A stretch of DNA of 59,519 nucleotides, from NCBI GenBank assembly GCA_938017515.1, contig CALIJJ010000220.1, forward strand, positions 1 through 59,519. The letters run 5' to 3'. A program made the translations under genes and the position numbers. Positions 32,921 through 42,581 of the stretch are shown in pieces. Under the pieces are notes generated by a model that was not told the origin of the DNA, ran no database searches, and was given only the letters and a program-made list of their open reading frames with translations. This DNA comes from an uncultured Pseudanabaenaceae cyanobacterium (GTDB lineage: Bacteria > Cyanobacteriota > Cyanobacteriia > PCC-9006 > JAAUQQ01). The number at the start of each line of letters is the position of its first letter. The first letter of the stretch is position 1.

Positions 32921-33889
32921 TCATGCATCCTCAACAACCAGGCGATCGCGTCCCAGTTGCTTGGCACGATATAGGGTTCGATCGGCCCGTTCAATTAATA
33001 CTGTCAGCGGATCATCCTGTTGAGGCAGAACCGTTGCCACCCCTAAGCTCAGCGTGACACAGTTCTTGACGGGAGATTGAGCATGGGGGAGCTGCAGCCG
33101 ATCCACCTCATCCTTAAGCTGTCGGCCCAGATGTGCTGCACCTGCACGATCGGTATTGGGCAACAGCACCGCAAACTCCTCTCCGCCGTAGCGTGCCACC
33201 AAATCCGCCGGGCGGGAAACTCCTCGTTCCAGTGCCTGAGCAACACGGTAGAGACATTCATCCCCGCCCAGATGACCGTAGTGATCGTTATAGAGCTTGA
33301 AATGATCAATATCAATTAACAGTAAGGAGAGCGGCGATCGCTCCCGTGCCAGCCGCTTCCACTCCCGCGCCAGGCGCTCATCAAAACAACGGCGATTGGC
33401 AACCTGGGTCAAACCATCCAGCGTGGCCAGGCGATAGAGCTGTCGATTTGCCGTTTCTAACGCAGCAGTACGCTCGGCCAAAGCCTGACTCAGGGCCCTT
33501 AACTTGAGATGCACATCCACGCGGGCAAACAGTTCCTCGGGCTTAATGGGCTTGGTGATGTAGTCAACGCCCCCGGCCTTAAACCCCTCAACCTTATCCT
33601 CCGTTTCGGTCAGTGCTGTCATAAAAATGACGGGAATATCACGGGATTCAACCCGCTGCTTGAGTCGCCGACACACCTCAAAGCCATCCATGCCAGGCAT
33701 CAAAACATCCAACAGGATCAGATCCGGTGGCGTCTGGGCAACGATCTGAAGCCCTTCTTCACCACGCTTGGCAACCAGCACATTGAAGCCACAGGTCTTT
33801 AAGTAATTAACAGCCACCAGTAGGTTCGTAGCATTGTCTTCAACCACCAATACAGTGGATGAGCGAATCAAAATATCTTCGGCAGCCAT
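32921..33889 (-). CDS. Diguanylate cyclase response regulator (REC-GGDEF)
   Basis: This 322-residue protein has a receiver domain with Asp61 (PPDLILLDVLMPGMDG) and the switch lysine in YITKPI, a short coiled linker (LRALSQALAERTAALETANRQLYRL), and a GGDEF domain with active site RYGGEEF. The inhibitory RxxD site is present five residues before GGEEF (RPAD-LVARY-GGEEF), so product inhibition by c-di-GMP is expected. It synthesises c-di-GMP on phosphorylation of the receiver. The frame opens at a TTG (33919), but the ATG at 33889 is preferred. The next gene upstream (34.3-35.9 kb) is another GGDEF protein with an almost identical active-site region. Confidence 0.94.
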   Translation of the reverse strand: MAAEDILIRSSTVLVVEDNATNLLVAVNYLKTCGFNVLVAKRGEEGLQIVAQTPPDLILLDVLMPGMDGFEVCRRLKQRVESRDIPVIFMTALTETEDKVEGFKAGGVDYITKPIKPEELFARVDVHLKLRALSQALAERTAALETANRQLYRLATLDGLTQVANRRCFDERLAREWKRLARERSPLSLLLIDIDHFKLYNDHYGHLGGDECLYRVAQALERGVSRPADLVARYGGEEFAVLLPNTDRAGAAHLGRQLKDEVDRLQLPHAQSPVKNCVTLSLGVATVLPQQDDPLTVLIERADRTLYRAKQLGRDRLVVEDA

Positions 33890-34258
33890 AGGTTCAGGGA
33901 AGGGTCCGACAGTTGCCAAAAAGAGCAGTCGCCAAAAGAGTGATTAACCCAAAATGAAGGGGAGAAGGACGACCTACAGGGATGTTGCTTTTCCAGCTTG
34001 CCCAACTTTGCTAGCAATGCGTCTCAGTCGTTTCAGACGATACAGTATTTTCACAGAAATGCAATTTTCTATCGATATGTCATGAAGTCTGCATTTTTTG
34101 CGAGCAAGAAAAAATCTTCCTTGTATGGTCCTATTTCCCATCAGCCACTGATATTTACTGAGCCTTTGAAACACAGTGTTTGAAGGATTGCTGCGTCAAC
34201 GGAGCATCATCAGTTGCATCTGTAAGAAAGTGTAGGTTAGGTCTCAATCAAGGGTTAA
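33890..34258. other. Intergenic region between two GGDEF genes
   Basis: No gene is supported. The stretch 34000-34160 is A/T-rich and probably carries the promoter of the downstream REC-GGDEF gene on the minus strand. No inverted repeat or tandem repeat stands out. Confidence 0.4.
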
Positions 34259-35851
34259 TTAAAAAATCTGGATGCGATAGCGATTGCGGCCCTGGGACTT
34301 GGCTTCGTACAAGGCGGTATCCGCATATTCAATCAACGTTGTTGGCAACATGTCCGATGTCGGATGGGTCGTTGCCACACCCAAACTCAGGGTGAGATAG
34401 AGCGCCGTCGGCGAGCGAGCATGGTCAATGTTGAGTTTGGCAATGCCTTGCTGAATGCGCTGGGCAACAGCCTCGGCCCCCGCCATCGGCGTACCGGGTA
34501 AAATCACGGCAAATTCCTCGCCCCCATAGCGGCTCACCAGGTCGGCCGGTCTAAGCGCCATCGATTTGAGCAGTTGCGCGACGCGGTGGAGGCACTGGTC
34601 TCCGGCCAAATGACCATAGCGATCGTTGTAGGCTTTGAAGTGATCAATATCAATCAAGACGAGTGAGAGGGGCTGCTCCTCCCGAGCAAGACGCTTCCAC
34701 TCCTGAAACAGACACTGATCAAAACGGCGACGATTGGCAATCTGCGTCAGTCCATCCAGATTGGCCAGCCGTTCTAATTCTTGGTTGGCTTGGGCCAAGG
34801 CCTGGGTCCGCTCTGCCACCCGTTGTTCTAAGTCGGAGTTGAGTCGCTGAATCGCTTGCTCCGCTCGCTTGCGATCGCTCACATCAATCAGCAACCCATC
34901 CCACAGGACCGAACCATCGGCTTGGCGCGCCGGTCTGGCTGCTCCCTGAACCCACTTTTCTGTTCCAGAAGCCAGCAGCACTCGGCCTTCCCAGCACCAG
35001 GGCAGCAACGATGCTGCCGATTTCATCATCGCCACCTCAAAGGCATCGCGTTCTGCCGGGTCAATGATGTTGAGGAGAGCCTGGGCATCCGCCATCGCGG
35101 CGTCGGCCGAAACTTCACACAATTCTTGACATCCTGAACTGACATAGGGAAACGACACATCTCCCGCAGGCGTGCGCCATAACTGATAGATCATCCCTGG
35201 CACGTTGGCGGCTAGATGATGGAGCTGTTCTTTGCTGGCCTGGAGGGCTTGTGTCTTCTCCACCACCGCTGCTTCCAGGGACTGGGTCTGGTGCTTGAGG
35301 GTTTGATTGAGGGCAATGCGATCGCTCACGTCCTCATAGCTACCCAAGATGCCGACCACCTGGCCTGAGGCGTCTCTGAGAGGAATTTTGTCTGTCTTAA
35401 TCCACCCCTGGCGTCCATCCCGCTGCTGCTGGGGTTCAATGATGGCGTAGGCCGGAGTATTGGAGGCCATCACACGGCGATCGCAAACCCGAAACCAGTC
35501 AGCCTCGTCACGCTTCCAGGGCATGTCGTAATCGGTTTTGCCTCGCACCTCATCGGTCGAAGATAAGCCGACGACCTCCGCAAAAGCCTGATTACAGCCT
35601 TGATAAACCGAATTCTGATCCTTCCAAAAAATATAGTGGGGCAAACCATCGAGCACTTGCGCCAAGGTCACCCCAGCGTCCTGTGCTGGCGATGCACCTG
35701 AGCACAGCTCTGCGCATTGCTGTGGCGCAAGACTCCCCACAGCATCAGCAAGCACCGCAACAGGAGCAGTGGGCTGGGAATGTTCGGCATCAGGATGAGA
35801 ATCGGGGCGATCGCAGGAGTCAGAGATCACCGAAGTGGAAGGCTGCGTCAT
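34259..35851 (-). CDS. PAS-PAS diguanylate cyclase
   Basis: This 530-residue protein has a first PAS domain (VLDGLPHYIFWKDQNSVYQG, with a conserved-looking WKRDEADWFRVCDRRVM), a connecting helix, a second PAS/PAC domain (HHLAANVPGMIYQLWRTP ... LWDGLLIDVSDRKRAEQ), a coiled linker, and a GGDEF domain with RYGGEEFAVILPG. The I-site RxxD (RPAD) lies five residues before GGEEF. No receiver, transmembrane segment or EAL domain is seen, so it is a cytosolic signal-dependent c-di-GMP synthase. The GGDEF part is closely similar to that of the neighbouring REC-GGDEF gene, suggesting duplication. The ATG at 35851 is used; a TTG four codons earlier is less likely. Confidence 0.93.
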   Translation of the reverse strand: MTQPSTSVISDSCDRPDSHPDAEHSQPTAPVAVLADAVGSLAPQQCAELCSGASPAQDAGVTLAQVLDGLPHYIFWKDQNSVYQGCNQAFAEVVGLSSTDEVRGKTDYDMPWKRDEADWFRVCDRRVMASNTPAYAIIEPQQQRDGRQGWIKTDKIPLRDASGQVVGILGSYEDVSDRIALNQTLKHQTQSLEAAVVEKTQALQASKEQLHHLAANVPGMIYQLWRTPAGDVSFPYVSSGCQELCEVSADAAMADAQALLNIIDPAERDAFEVAMMKSAASLLPWCWEGRVLLASGTEKWVQGAARPARQADGSVLWDGLLIDVSDRKRAEQAIQRLNSDLEQRVAERTQALAQANQELERLANLDGLTQIANRRRFDQCLFQEWKRLAREEQPLSLVLIDIDHFKAYNDRYGHLAGDQCLHRVAQLLKSMALRPADLVSRYGGEEFAVILPGTPMAGAEAVAQRIQQGIAKLNIDHARSPTALYLTLSLGVATTHPTSDMLPTTLIEYADTALYEAKSQGRNRYRIQIF

Positions 35852-36352
35852 GTTGAATGGCAAAACCCGACTGGAAAAAGAGCCATCAATAAAATCGGCC
35901 CGCTACGTCATTATTCCCGCCCCAGAGTGGAGACTCCCGTCACCGCTAAGCCCGGCATAAATATTGTGTGAAGCAGCTTGACTTCGTTCTGGGCCTCTCT
36001 CGGACTGTTTCACACGCAAAACTATTCGTATCCGATCAAGCTCCCCATACCTAAATCAAACCGCCATGACAGCTTAGATCCGATTTTAGGGAACCCTGAT
36101 TTACATATTTGTCGAATGTATTCCCGGCATCCCAATATCAATGTCTGCTGTTATACTTCAGGCCGAATTTAATCTAAGGGTGAAATCTAACTTTGCTCCT
36201 GCACGATTTTTCCACTTTGCGGCACCGTTGAGACAAGCCTCTTAAGCCCGCATCGCATGCTGTGGCATTTTTTGCTTCAGCACTTTAATTCAGGAAATCG
36301 CAGGGGCAGTTTTTCGTTGAGCGATTCCCTATCAACTCAGGAGGCATTCCAG
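35852..36352. other. Intergenic region upstream of the DUF4347 gene
   Basis: Divergent promoter region for the PAS-GGDEF gene and the giant DUF4347 gene. It contains an A/T-rich section near 36090-36210 but no supported gene. In-frame codons continue upstream of the DUF4347 start to 36257; the real start has a much better ribosome-binding site. Confidence 0.45.
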
Positions 36353-39300
36353 ATGACGACCGACTGCACCAACTGCACTACCAACGCTTCTGCACCTGCC
36401 ATGCGCAATCTAAATCTTTCATCCGTTCCCTCCAACCGTCCCCTTGTCGTCATCGATCGCGGAGCAGAAGACTATCAGAAGCTCGTAGCCGGTGTGGTCC
36501 CCGGTGCCCAGGTCGTTTTACTCTCCCCCAATGAAGACGGGATTGAGCAGGTAACTCAGGCGATCGCTCAGTTTTCCCCCAGCACCGTTCACCTCATCGC
36601 CCACGGTGCTCCGGGATGCCTCTACCTGGGCAACGGTGAACTTTCTCTTGATACGCTGGCCAGCCATGCAGGGCGTCTGTCCCAGTGGTTCTCAGGCATC
36701 ACAGCGCCTCGTCTGATGCTGTACGGTTGCCGCGTTGCTGCCGGTGACGCTGGTGAAGAATTTATCCATAAACTGCATCAGCTCACAGGGGCCAGCATCT
36801 CAGCCGCAACCGGCCCCATTGGTGCAGCCGCACGGGGGGGGAGCTGGAACCTAGATGTGGAGCAGGGGAGCAGCACGTCCGCAGACCTCGCCCTCACGGC
36901 AGTTGCTCAGCGCAGCTATGCAGGGGTCCTCGGCTGGGTCATTGCAGAAAAAGAAAATTCCACGGATGTTGATCCGGATGAGTTACTGAACTCTCCCATC
37001 ACCAATGACCTCGTCAGCAACGAAGAATTTGGTGCCTCGGTTTCTATTTTTGGTGAGTACGCCGTTGTTGGCATTCCCTTTGATGCACCCGTCAATAATG
37101 CAGACCCCAATGTGGGTCCTCTCAATGATGATGTGGCAACCGGTGCGCTTTATGTCTATAAGCTCGTCGGTGGTAACTGGGAAAAGCAACAACGTCTGAC
37201 GGTGCCCCAGGATGCCCTTGATGAAACCACCGATCCCTTGACCTTGAGTTATGGCTCAACCGTTGCCATCACAGCCATAGAACAAGCCGCAGGAGACCCG
37301 CTCTATCGAATCGTAGTTGGTGATCCAACCGGTGCTGGCGATACCAATCCAGTTGACACTGGCACCTTTACAGAGGGTGAGTCCGGCCGTGTCTATGTCT
37401 ATGATCTAAACCCAACGACTGGTGAATGGGACCTTAGCGCTCGTCTACAGGGATTCCCAGACCCGAGAGAAGCTGGAGATCCAACGACAGCTCCCAGTGC
37501 GATTTCACTAGATGAGTTTGGCTCGGCAGTCGCAACCTCGGAAGACTTTATTGTTGTCGGTGCCCCCCAAGCCACTAGCTACCTCGATCTCGCCAATCGC
37601 TCAGAAGCACAGGCGGGTGCTGCCTATATCTTTGAAAAGCAACCCGACGGCAGTTGGGCTCCAGCGACCATTACACTCAACGAGAGCCAATTGGATGGCG
37701 GGGAGCTTGTTGATACTCAGCGCATTGCGTTTCAAAATGATCCAGGTAAATTAGCCGATGTCGGTGCTGATTTTCTCGGTTCTTCAGTCGCCATCGACGG
37801 CAATACTGTCATCATTGGTGCACCGGGCACAGAGACACTGCAACCGGAAATCCTCACCCAGCCGCAGCCTGAAACCGGTGCAGCCTATGTCTTCTCCAAA
37901 AAGGCAGATGGGAAATGGACACTGGATGCCACGCTGCGCTCCAAGGATATTACCGTAGGAGAAGATGACGAGACTGTCGGCTCAGAGTTTGGCCGCTCTG
38001 TCAGTATTTCGGGGAATTATGCGATCGTCGGAGCAAGTCTTGAAGATGCGGCAGCCAATGCAACAAATGAGCAAACGGATACGGGCGCTGCCTACATTTT
38101 TGAAAAGCAAACCGATGGTAGTTGGAGCCGCATTCAGCAGTTAACCGCCAGTGATGCCACCGCGATCGACGAATTTGGTTTTTCTGTCTCTATCTCCGGT
38201 GACTTTATTGCGATCGGTGCCCCCCTTGCGGGTGATGTTCAAGACCCGATTAGCGGCAATGAACTCATCGGTGGTGGTAGCGCCTACATCTTCCAGCGCA
38301 ACCCTGATTTAACAGCTGGCCAGCAATGGGAAGAAGTTGAGGTCATCACCGCTACCGAGATTAGCCAATCCCCAGTGGATCAAACCCCTGAGCCTTTTGG
38401 TCGCCCAACCCTCAACGCCGCTGGTGATGGCTTCGTCAATCTCAATCGCACCTTTGGTGAATCGGTTTCCATTTACCAAGACCCCGAGACGACAACTCCC
38501 CAAGCGATCGTTGGAGCTCCTTCGGACGTTGTTGTACTAGAACAAGACGATACGACGGGACAGATACAAGACACAGAAGCTCCCATCGAAGCAAATCCAA
38601 CCGTTGACGGGCCAGCGCGGAATGCTGGCGATCGCGATGACGTTCAAAGCGCTGGCTCTGTCTACTTCCTCCGGACCCGCCCCGAAGTTATCGACGTTAT
38701 CTTCAGAGAAGTCACAACCGGCGAAACGGTTCCGGACAAGGTTTCTCCTCGAGGGACTGAGAGAAACGAGGACTTTTTCGCATCTGATGACAATGTTGCG
38801 GCTGGATACAGTTTCACCATCGTCTACAACGACTCGATGGATCCAAGCGCGGCCAATCAACCAGCCATAACGTTCTTAGCTCCTTCAACCGAGAATAATC
38901 TCGGCACACCAACCGGCGAATGGATCAGCATCAATGGCGGTCTCAACAATGCCTATGTCATTACCTATCCTCTCTTGGATCAGGAGGTCGAAATTGACAA
39001 TATCGATCTTGAAATTCGAGGCGCAAAAAGTGCCCTCGGCATTGAGCAGGAAGAGGCAACACCCGCGACCCAGGAATTCCTGACTGACGCCTTCGATATC
39101 GATACCCGCAATCCCTTCTTAGTCCCCAATCCATCAACGTTGGCAACCTTCATAACCTCTGCAGATGCCAATCGCAACACAGATGTAGCTGGCAACCTAG
39201 TCGGACCTCGTTTCTTCAACACCGACACGTTGACAATTTCAGGAACAGTTTCTGAAGAACTCAGCACTGCTGGCATTGATCTCACCCAAGTCCCAATCAA

Positions 39301-41524
39301 CAACTTTACGATTGGCGCGCTCGGTGGGACCTTACCGGAATTCAACTTCTCGATTTCACCCGATGACAATTTCCAGGGCAATGTCGATGTGGTACTGGCA
39401 GCGGGTACTTTTCGAGATGTGGCAGGCAATGGCAATGCTCCTATCACAATCGAAGCGATTTATGACACAACTAACCCCACCACTGAAACATTAGTTGCGA
39501 GCAATTCGGATGGTGTAATCGCAGCCAATCAACCCATTAATGATGCTAGCTTCACAGTCACCGCCACATTTGACGATACCCCATTGAGAAAGGTATCTGA
39601 TATTGCTGGCGGCCCTGACGTCGTCACGAATATTGATGCGACGATCAGCCCGTTCACGCAGGTGAACGCTTTCGAATATACATTTACCGTCACGCCAACC
39701 AATCCTGTTGGTGGATTTGAGGGCGATATTACGATATCGATCGCGGATGGTGCCGTTGCTGACCTCGCGACCAACCCAAACCAAACACCGAATGGCGAAA
39801 CACCCGTTACTGTCACCGTCAATTACGACACCAGGAATCCAACAGTTACTCTTACAACGAAAGAGCCAACGCTTGACCCCATTGCTCCCGGCTCTCCCCG
39901 TGTTGTTGATGGAATCTTCACTGTCGTAGCGACCTTCTCTGAGGCGATCGCCCCCGACAGTTTCGAACTCATCAACGCCCCCACAGGTCTCAACCCAGTT
40001 CTAGATGACCTAATTGTTACCAATGGTTCAATCCTAAGCATTGTTGATGTGACTCCTGTGGGAGGAGCACCAACCTACGAAATTGAATTTTCCCCCGAAG
40101 ATCCCAATCTTGATGTTTCCATTCAAGTGCGAGCGGGAGAAGTTGGAAACACCGTGGGGGTCACTGATATTGCAGGCAACACCAACCAAGCCTCCAACAT
40201 CCTCACTTTTGACTACGTTCCGGCCGTCAATGAAGCACCCGTCATCACCCTACCCACCCAAGCCGATGAGCCCGGTGAAAAGCTTCTCGTTCAGGGAGAC
40301 AAGACCCTCATCTTTGCTGATGCACCGGCAGGAACTGGAGGCATCATCTCTATCAGCGACCCGGACGCAGGCTCAGCGAACGAGGTTCGACTGGATTTAT
40401 CTGTTGATCCTGCTTTTGGTGCCTTGACACTGGGCAACACCACAGGTCTCACTTTCATTCGGGCTGATGGTAGTGCTGATCCAGGCAATATCAACAACGA
40501 CGGCATCAGCGATTCCATCATCTCGGTGCTTGGCACCCAAGCCGCACTCAATGATGCGTTGAACGGACTCATTTTCGACCCCGTCAATATTGACACTGAT
40601 GCAACATTGACGATCACAGTCAATGACTTGGGCTTCACCGGGCCTGATCCGCTCAATCCCACCCCTGAAGAAGACACAAAAACGGTCACGATTGATATCG
40701 ATCGCGTCCTCAGTCCTGCCGAGCACGATTTTGATAACAACGGAACAAGCGATCTTATCTTCCAGGATGGGGGGGATAACTTTGTCCTATTCCTGGATAA
40801 TCCATCTGGGGCAATCTCTGTCATTCAGCAAGGAGCTAACTTTGCAATTCCTGCTGGTTTTGAGACTCGCGGTTCCAGCGATTTTGATGGGGATGGCGTG
40901 CCAGAGCTCGTGCTCCAGGACAGTGCCGGTAATGTGTCACTTCTATCAGTCACTGTCACCGGAACACCTTCCGCAACAACTCTCACCCCCGTGTTACCGC
41001 CCAAAGCAATTACCCCATCGCAAGAAGCTGGCTTTTCAATTGTAGGAGTGGGAGACTTTGGCGGCCCCGTTAATGCCACTTCTGGCGCAGCTCAAACCGA
41101 CATTCTCTGGCGCAACGATAGCACCGGGGAAGTCTCTATTTGGTACATGAATGGTGACACCTTCGCCAGCGAAGTTGCTCTTGTAGGTCCAACGATTCGA
41201 GACCAGCGTTGGCAAATTGAAGCTGTGGGTGATTTTAACAATGACTTAGAAGCCGATATTGTGTGGCGAAACCGTGTAACAGGTCAGAATACAATCTGGT
41301 TGATGAACGATGAGACTGTCGGAGCAGCAGTGGTGCTTGAATCAATTTCGAGAGACTGGACTCTAGCAGGGAGTGGTGACTACAACGGTGATCTCAACGC
41401 TGACATCGTTTGGCGTAATCAAGGAACTGGTGAAAACGTGATCTGGCTGATGAATGGCACATCCGTGGCCCAACGACAGAGCCTTGGATCCGTTGCAGGG
41501 CCAGCTCAAATTGTTCAGAACTAA
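36353..41524 (+). CDS. Giant DUF4347 protein with FG-GAP/integrin-like and Ig-like repeats
   Basis: The product has 1723 residues. The ATG at 36353 is chosen because CAGGAGG lies nine bases upstream; the frame runs on to 36257 without such a site. Residues about 25-190 form a DUF4347 domain (RPLVVIDRGAEDYQKLVAGV, VHLIAHGAPG, APRLMLYGCRVAAGDAG), found in cyanobacteria at the head of very large repeat proteins. Next come FG-GAP/integrin-like repeats (EEFGASVSIFGEYAVVGIP, EFGRSVSISGNYAIVGAS), Ig-like/cadherin-like repeats (about 970-1310: DTRNPTVTLTTKEP, YDTTNPTTETLV), and a last set of FG-GAP motifs (DFNNDLEADIVWRNR, GDYNGDLNADIVWRNQ). No signal peptide is visible. A surface or extracellular adhesin-like protein is inferred. 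A bidirectional terminator follows. Confidence 0.9.
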   Translation: MTTDCTNCTTNASAPAMRNLNLSSVPSNRPLVVIDRGAEDYQKLVAGVVPGAQVVLLSPNEDGIEQVTQAIAQFSPSTVHLIAHGAPGCLYLGNGELSLDTLASHAGRLSQWFSGITAPRLMLYGCRVAAGDAGEEFIHKLHQLTGASISAATGPIGAAARGGSWNLDVEQGSSTSADLALTAVAQRSYAGVLGWVIAEKENSTDVDPDELLNSPITNDLVSNEEFGASVSIFGEYAVVGIPFDAPVNNADPNVGPLNDDVATGALYVYKLVGGNWEKQQRLTVPQDALDETTDPLTLSYGSTVAITAIEQAAGDPLYRIVVGDPTGAGDTNPVDTGTFTEGESGRVYVYDLNPTTGEWDLSARLQGFPDPREAGDPTTAPSAISLDEFGSAVATSEDFIVVGAPQATSYLDLANRSEAQAGAAYIFEKQPDGSWAPATITLNESQLDGGELVDTQRIAFQNDPGKLADVGADFLGSSVAIDGNTVIIGAPGTETLQPEILTQPQPETGAAYVFSKKADGKWTLDATLRSKDITVGEDDETVGSEFGRSVSISGNYAIVGASLEDAAANATNEQTDTGAAYIFEKQTDGSWSRIQQLTASDATAIDEFGFSVSISGDFIAIGAPLAGDVQDPISGNELIGGGSAYIFQRNPDLTAGQQWEEVEVITATEISQSPVDQTPEPFGRPTLNAAGDGFVNLNRTFGESVSIYQDPETTTPQAIVGAPSDVVVLEQDDTTGQIQDTEAPIEANPTVDGPARNAGDRDDVQSAGSVYFLRTRPEVIDVIFREVTTGETVPDKVSPRGTERNEDFFASDDNVAAGYSFTIVYNDSMDPSAANQPAITFLAPSTENNLGTPTGEWISINGGLNNAYVITYPLLDQEVEIDNIDLEIRGAKSALGIEQEEATPATQEFLTDAFDIDTRNPFLVPNPSTLATFITSADANRNTDVAGNLVGPRFFNTDTLTISGTVSEELSTAGIDLTQVPINNFTIGALGGTLPEFNFSISPDDNFQGNVDVVLAAGTFRDVAGNGNAPITIEAIYDTTNPTTETLVASNSDGVIAANQPINDASFTVTATFDDTPLRKVSDIAGGPDVVTNIDATISPFTQVNAFEYTFTVTPTNPVGGFEGDITISIADGAVADLATNPNQTPNGETPVTVTVNYDTRNPTVTLTTKEPTLDPIAPGSPRVVDGIFTVVATFSEAIAPDSFELINAPTGLNPVLDDLIVTNGSILSIVDVTPVGGAPTYEIEFSPEDPNLDVSIQVRAGEVGNTVGVTDIAGNTNQASNILTFDYVPAVNEAPVITLPTQADEPGEKLLVQGDKTLIFADAPAGTGGIISISDPDAGSANEVRLDLSVDPAFGALTLGNTTGLTFIRADGSADPGNINNDGISDSIISVLGTQAALNDALNGLIFDPVNIDTDATLTITVNDLGFTGPDPLNPTPEEDTKTVTIDIDRVLSPAEHDFDNNGTSDLIFQDGGDNFVLFLDNPSGAISVIQQGANFAIPAGFETRGSSDFDGDGVPELVLQDSAGNVSLLSVTVTGTPSATTLTPVLPPKAITPSQEAGFSIVGVGDFGGPVNATSGAAQTDILWRNDSTGEVSIWYMNGDTFASEVALVGPTIRDQRWQIEAVGDFNNDLEADIVWRNRVTGQNTIWLMNDETVGAAVVLESISRDWTLAGSGDYNGDLNADIVWRNQGTGENVIWLMNGTSVAQRQSLGSVAGPAQIVQN

Positions 41525-41545
41525 AGGGGATTACTGAAACATCTG

Positions 41546-41587
41546 CGAAAAAAGCCCCAGCACCTCTATTCGTGCTGGGGCTTTTCA
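41546..41587. terminator. Bidirectional terminator between DUF4347 and TPR genes
   Basis: Arms AAAAGCCCCAGCAC (41550-41563) and GTGCTGGGGCTTTT (41572-41585) are perfectly complementary with an eight-base loop, flanked by A-rich and T-rich tracts. It can end both converging transcripts. Confidence 0.95.
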
Positions 41588-41610
41588 TTCAACTAGAAGC
41601 TAGGCAGAAA

Positions 41611-42468
41611 TTAGCGCGCGAGATCTACGCGGGCCAAAACGCTTTTCATTTGAGGTGTTGCAAGAAAAAGCTCGGTGTCTTTAACCAAGCGATCGCCCCA
41701 GAGCTGATCGCGCAAATAATCAACATCGCCATACTGACCATCGGACTTCAGGGCGGCTTCTGCGAGACGCAAACTCTGCTTACGCTCACCCTTGGCATAG
41801 AGAGCAACGGCTAGGGCGAGCTGCGGTTCGGCCGCTTTTTCGTTATAGCTGAGGGCTTTTCGCCAGGCTGCGATCGCATCCTCGCGCTGGCCTTGCTCAT
41901 ACCGAACCAGGCCAATATTGTTGATGGCTTCCCAGAAATCATCACCGAGGTCTACGGCTTTTTCATAGGTGTCAACGGCTTCTTTGAAACGATTGGTGAC
42001 GTAGTAAGCATTGCCAAGGTCAAATAAAGCGCCGGGCGAGTCGGGCTTGAGTTGAACACCTCGCTCGTAGTTTTTAGTGGCCGCCACATAGTCTTGCTTA
42101 CGGAAATAAGCGGTGCCGAGGGCCAGATGAATCGCGGGGTCGGTGGGCTCTAGCTTGCGCGCGGTATTGAGGGCACCAATGCCATCATCGAGTTGGTCGG
42201 TGCGCAGGTAAATGTCCGCAGCCACCGCCCAAACACGGAAGTCATTCGGGACCAGCTGGGTCGCCAACTCCACTTGCTGAAGCGCAATGTCGTACTGCTG
42301 GAACTGACTGCGTTGGGCAGCTTCCTGGGCGATCGCCAAACCAATTTCCTGGAGCTCATCAAAGTCCAGAGAGGCCGTATGGGGAACCTGAGCTTTGGTA
42401 GGGGCGGCAAGTCCGAGGGCTAGACCGAGCGATAAGAGAGCTGGGGAAAGACGGCGAAATAGCTTCAC
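41611..42468 (-). CDS. Exported TPR-repeat protein
   Basis: This 285-residue protein begins with a signal peptide (VKLFRRLSPALLSLGLALGL, cleavage after PTKA) when the GTG at 42468 is used; the open frame extends to 42585 but would bury the signal. The mature protein consists of about six tetratricopeptide repeats (EPTDPAIHLALGTAYFRKQD, LKPDSPGALFDLGNAYYV, DFWEAINNIGLVRYEQGQ). TPR arrays mediate protein-protein contacts; periplasmic or lumenal location is inferred. The gene lies 110 bp after queG on the same strand and ends 25 bp from a bidirectional terminator. A similar protein is widely found in cyanobacteria, but I know no experimental role. Confidence 0.88.
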   Translation of the reverse strand: MKLFRRLSPALLSLGLALGLAAPTKAQVPHTASLDFDELQEIGLAIAQEAAQRSQFQQYDIALQQVELATQLVPNDFRVWAVAADIYLRTDQLDDGIGALNTARKLEPTDPAIHLALGTAYFRKQDYVAATKNYERGVQLKPDSPGALFDLGNAYYVTNRFKEAVDTYEKAVDLGDDFWEAINNIGLVRYEQGQREDAIAAWRKALSYNEKAAEPQLALAVALYAKGERKQSLRLAEAALKSDGQYGDVDYLRDQLWGDRLVKDTELFLATPQMKSVLARVDLAR

Positions 42469-42581
42469 AGATGGGGTTCCAAGAACGACAGGCGTGGGAC
42501 GGAGTGCTAGCTCTAGGGTGCACCGACAAGGGTGAGAACGCACAATTTGGGCGCAGTTGCCACTATTATCTCCTACGAACC

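Noticed and set aside
33974..34183. Overlapping short frames between the two GGDEF genes
   Set aside because: The frames on both strands are short, A/T-rich and without ribosome-binding sites; treated as intergenic.
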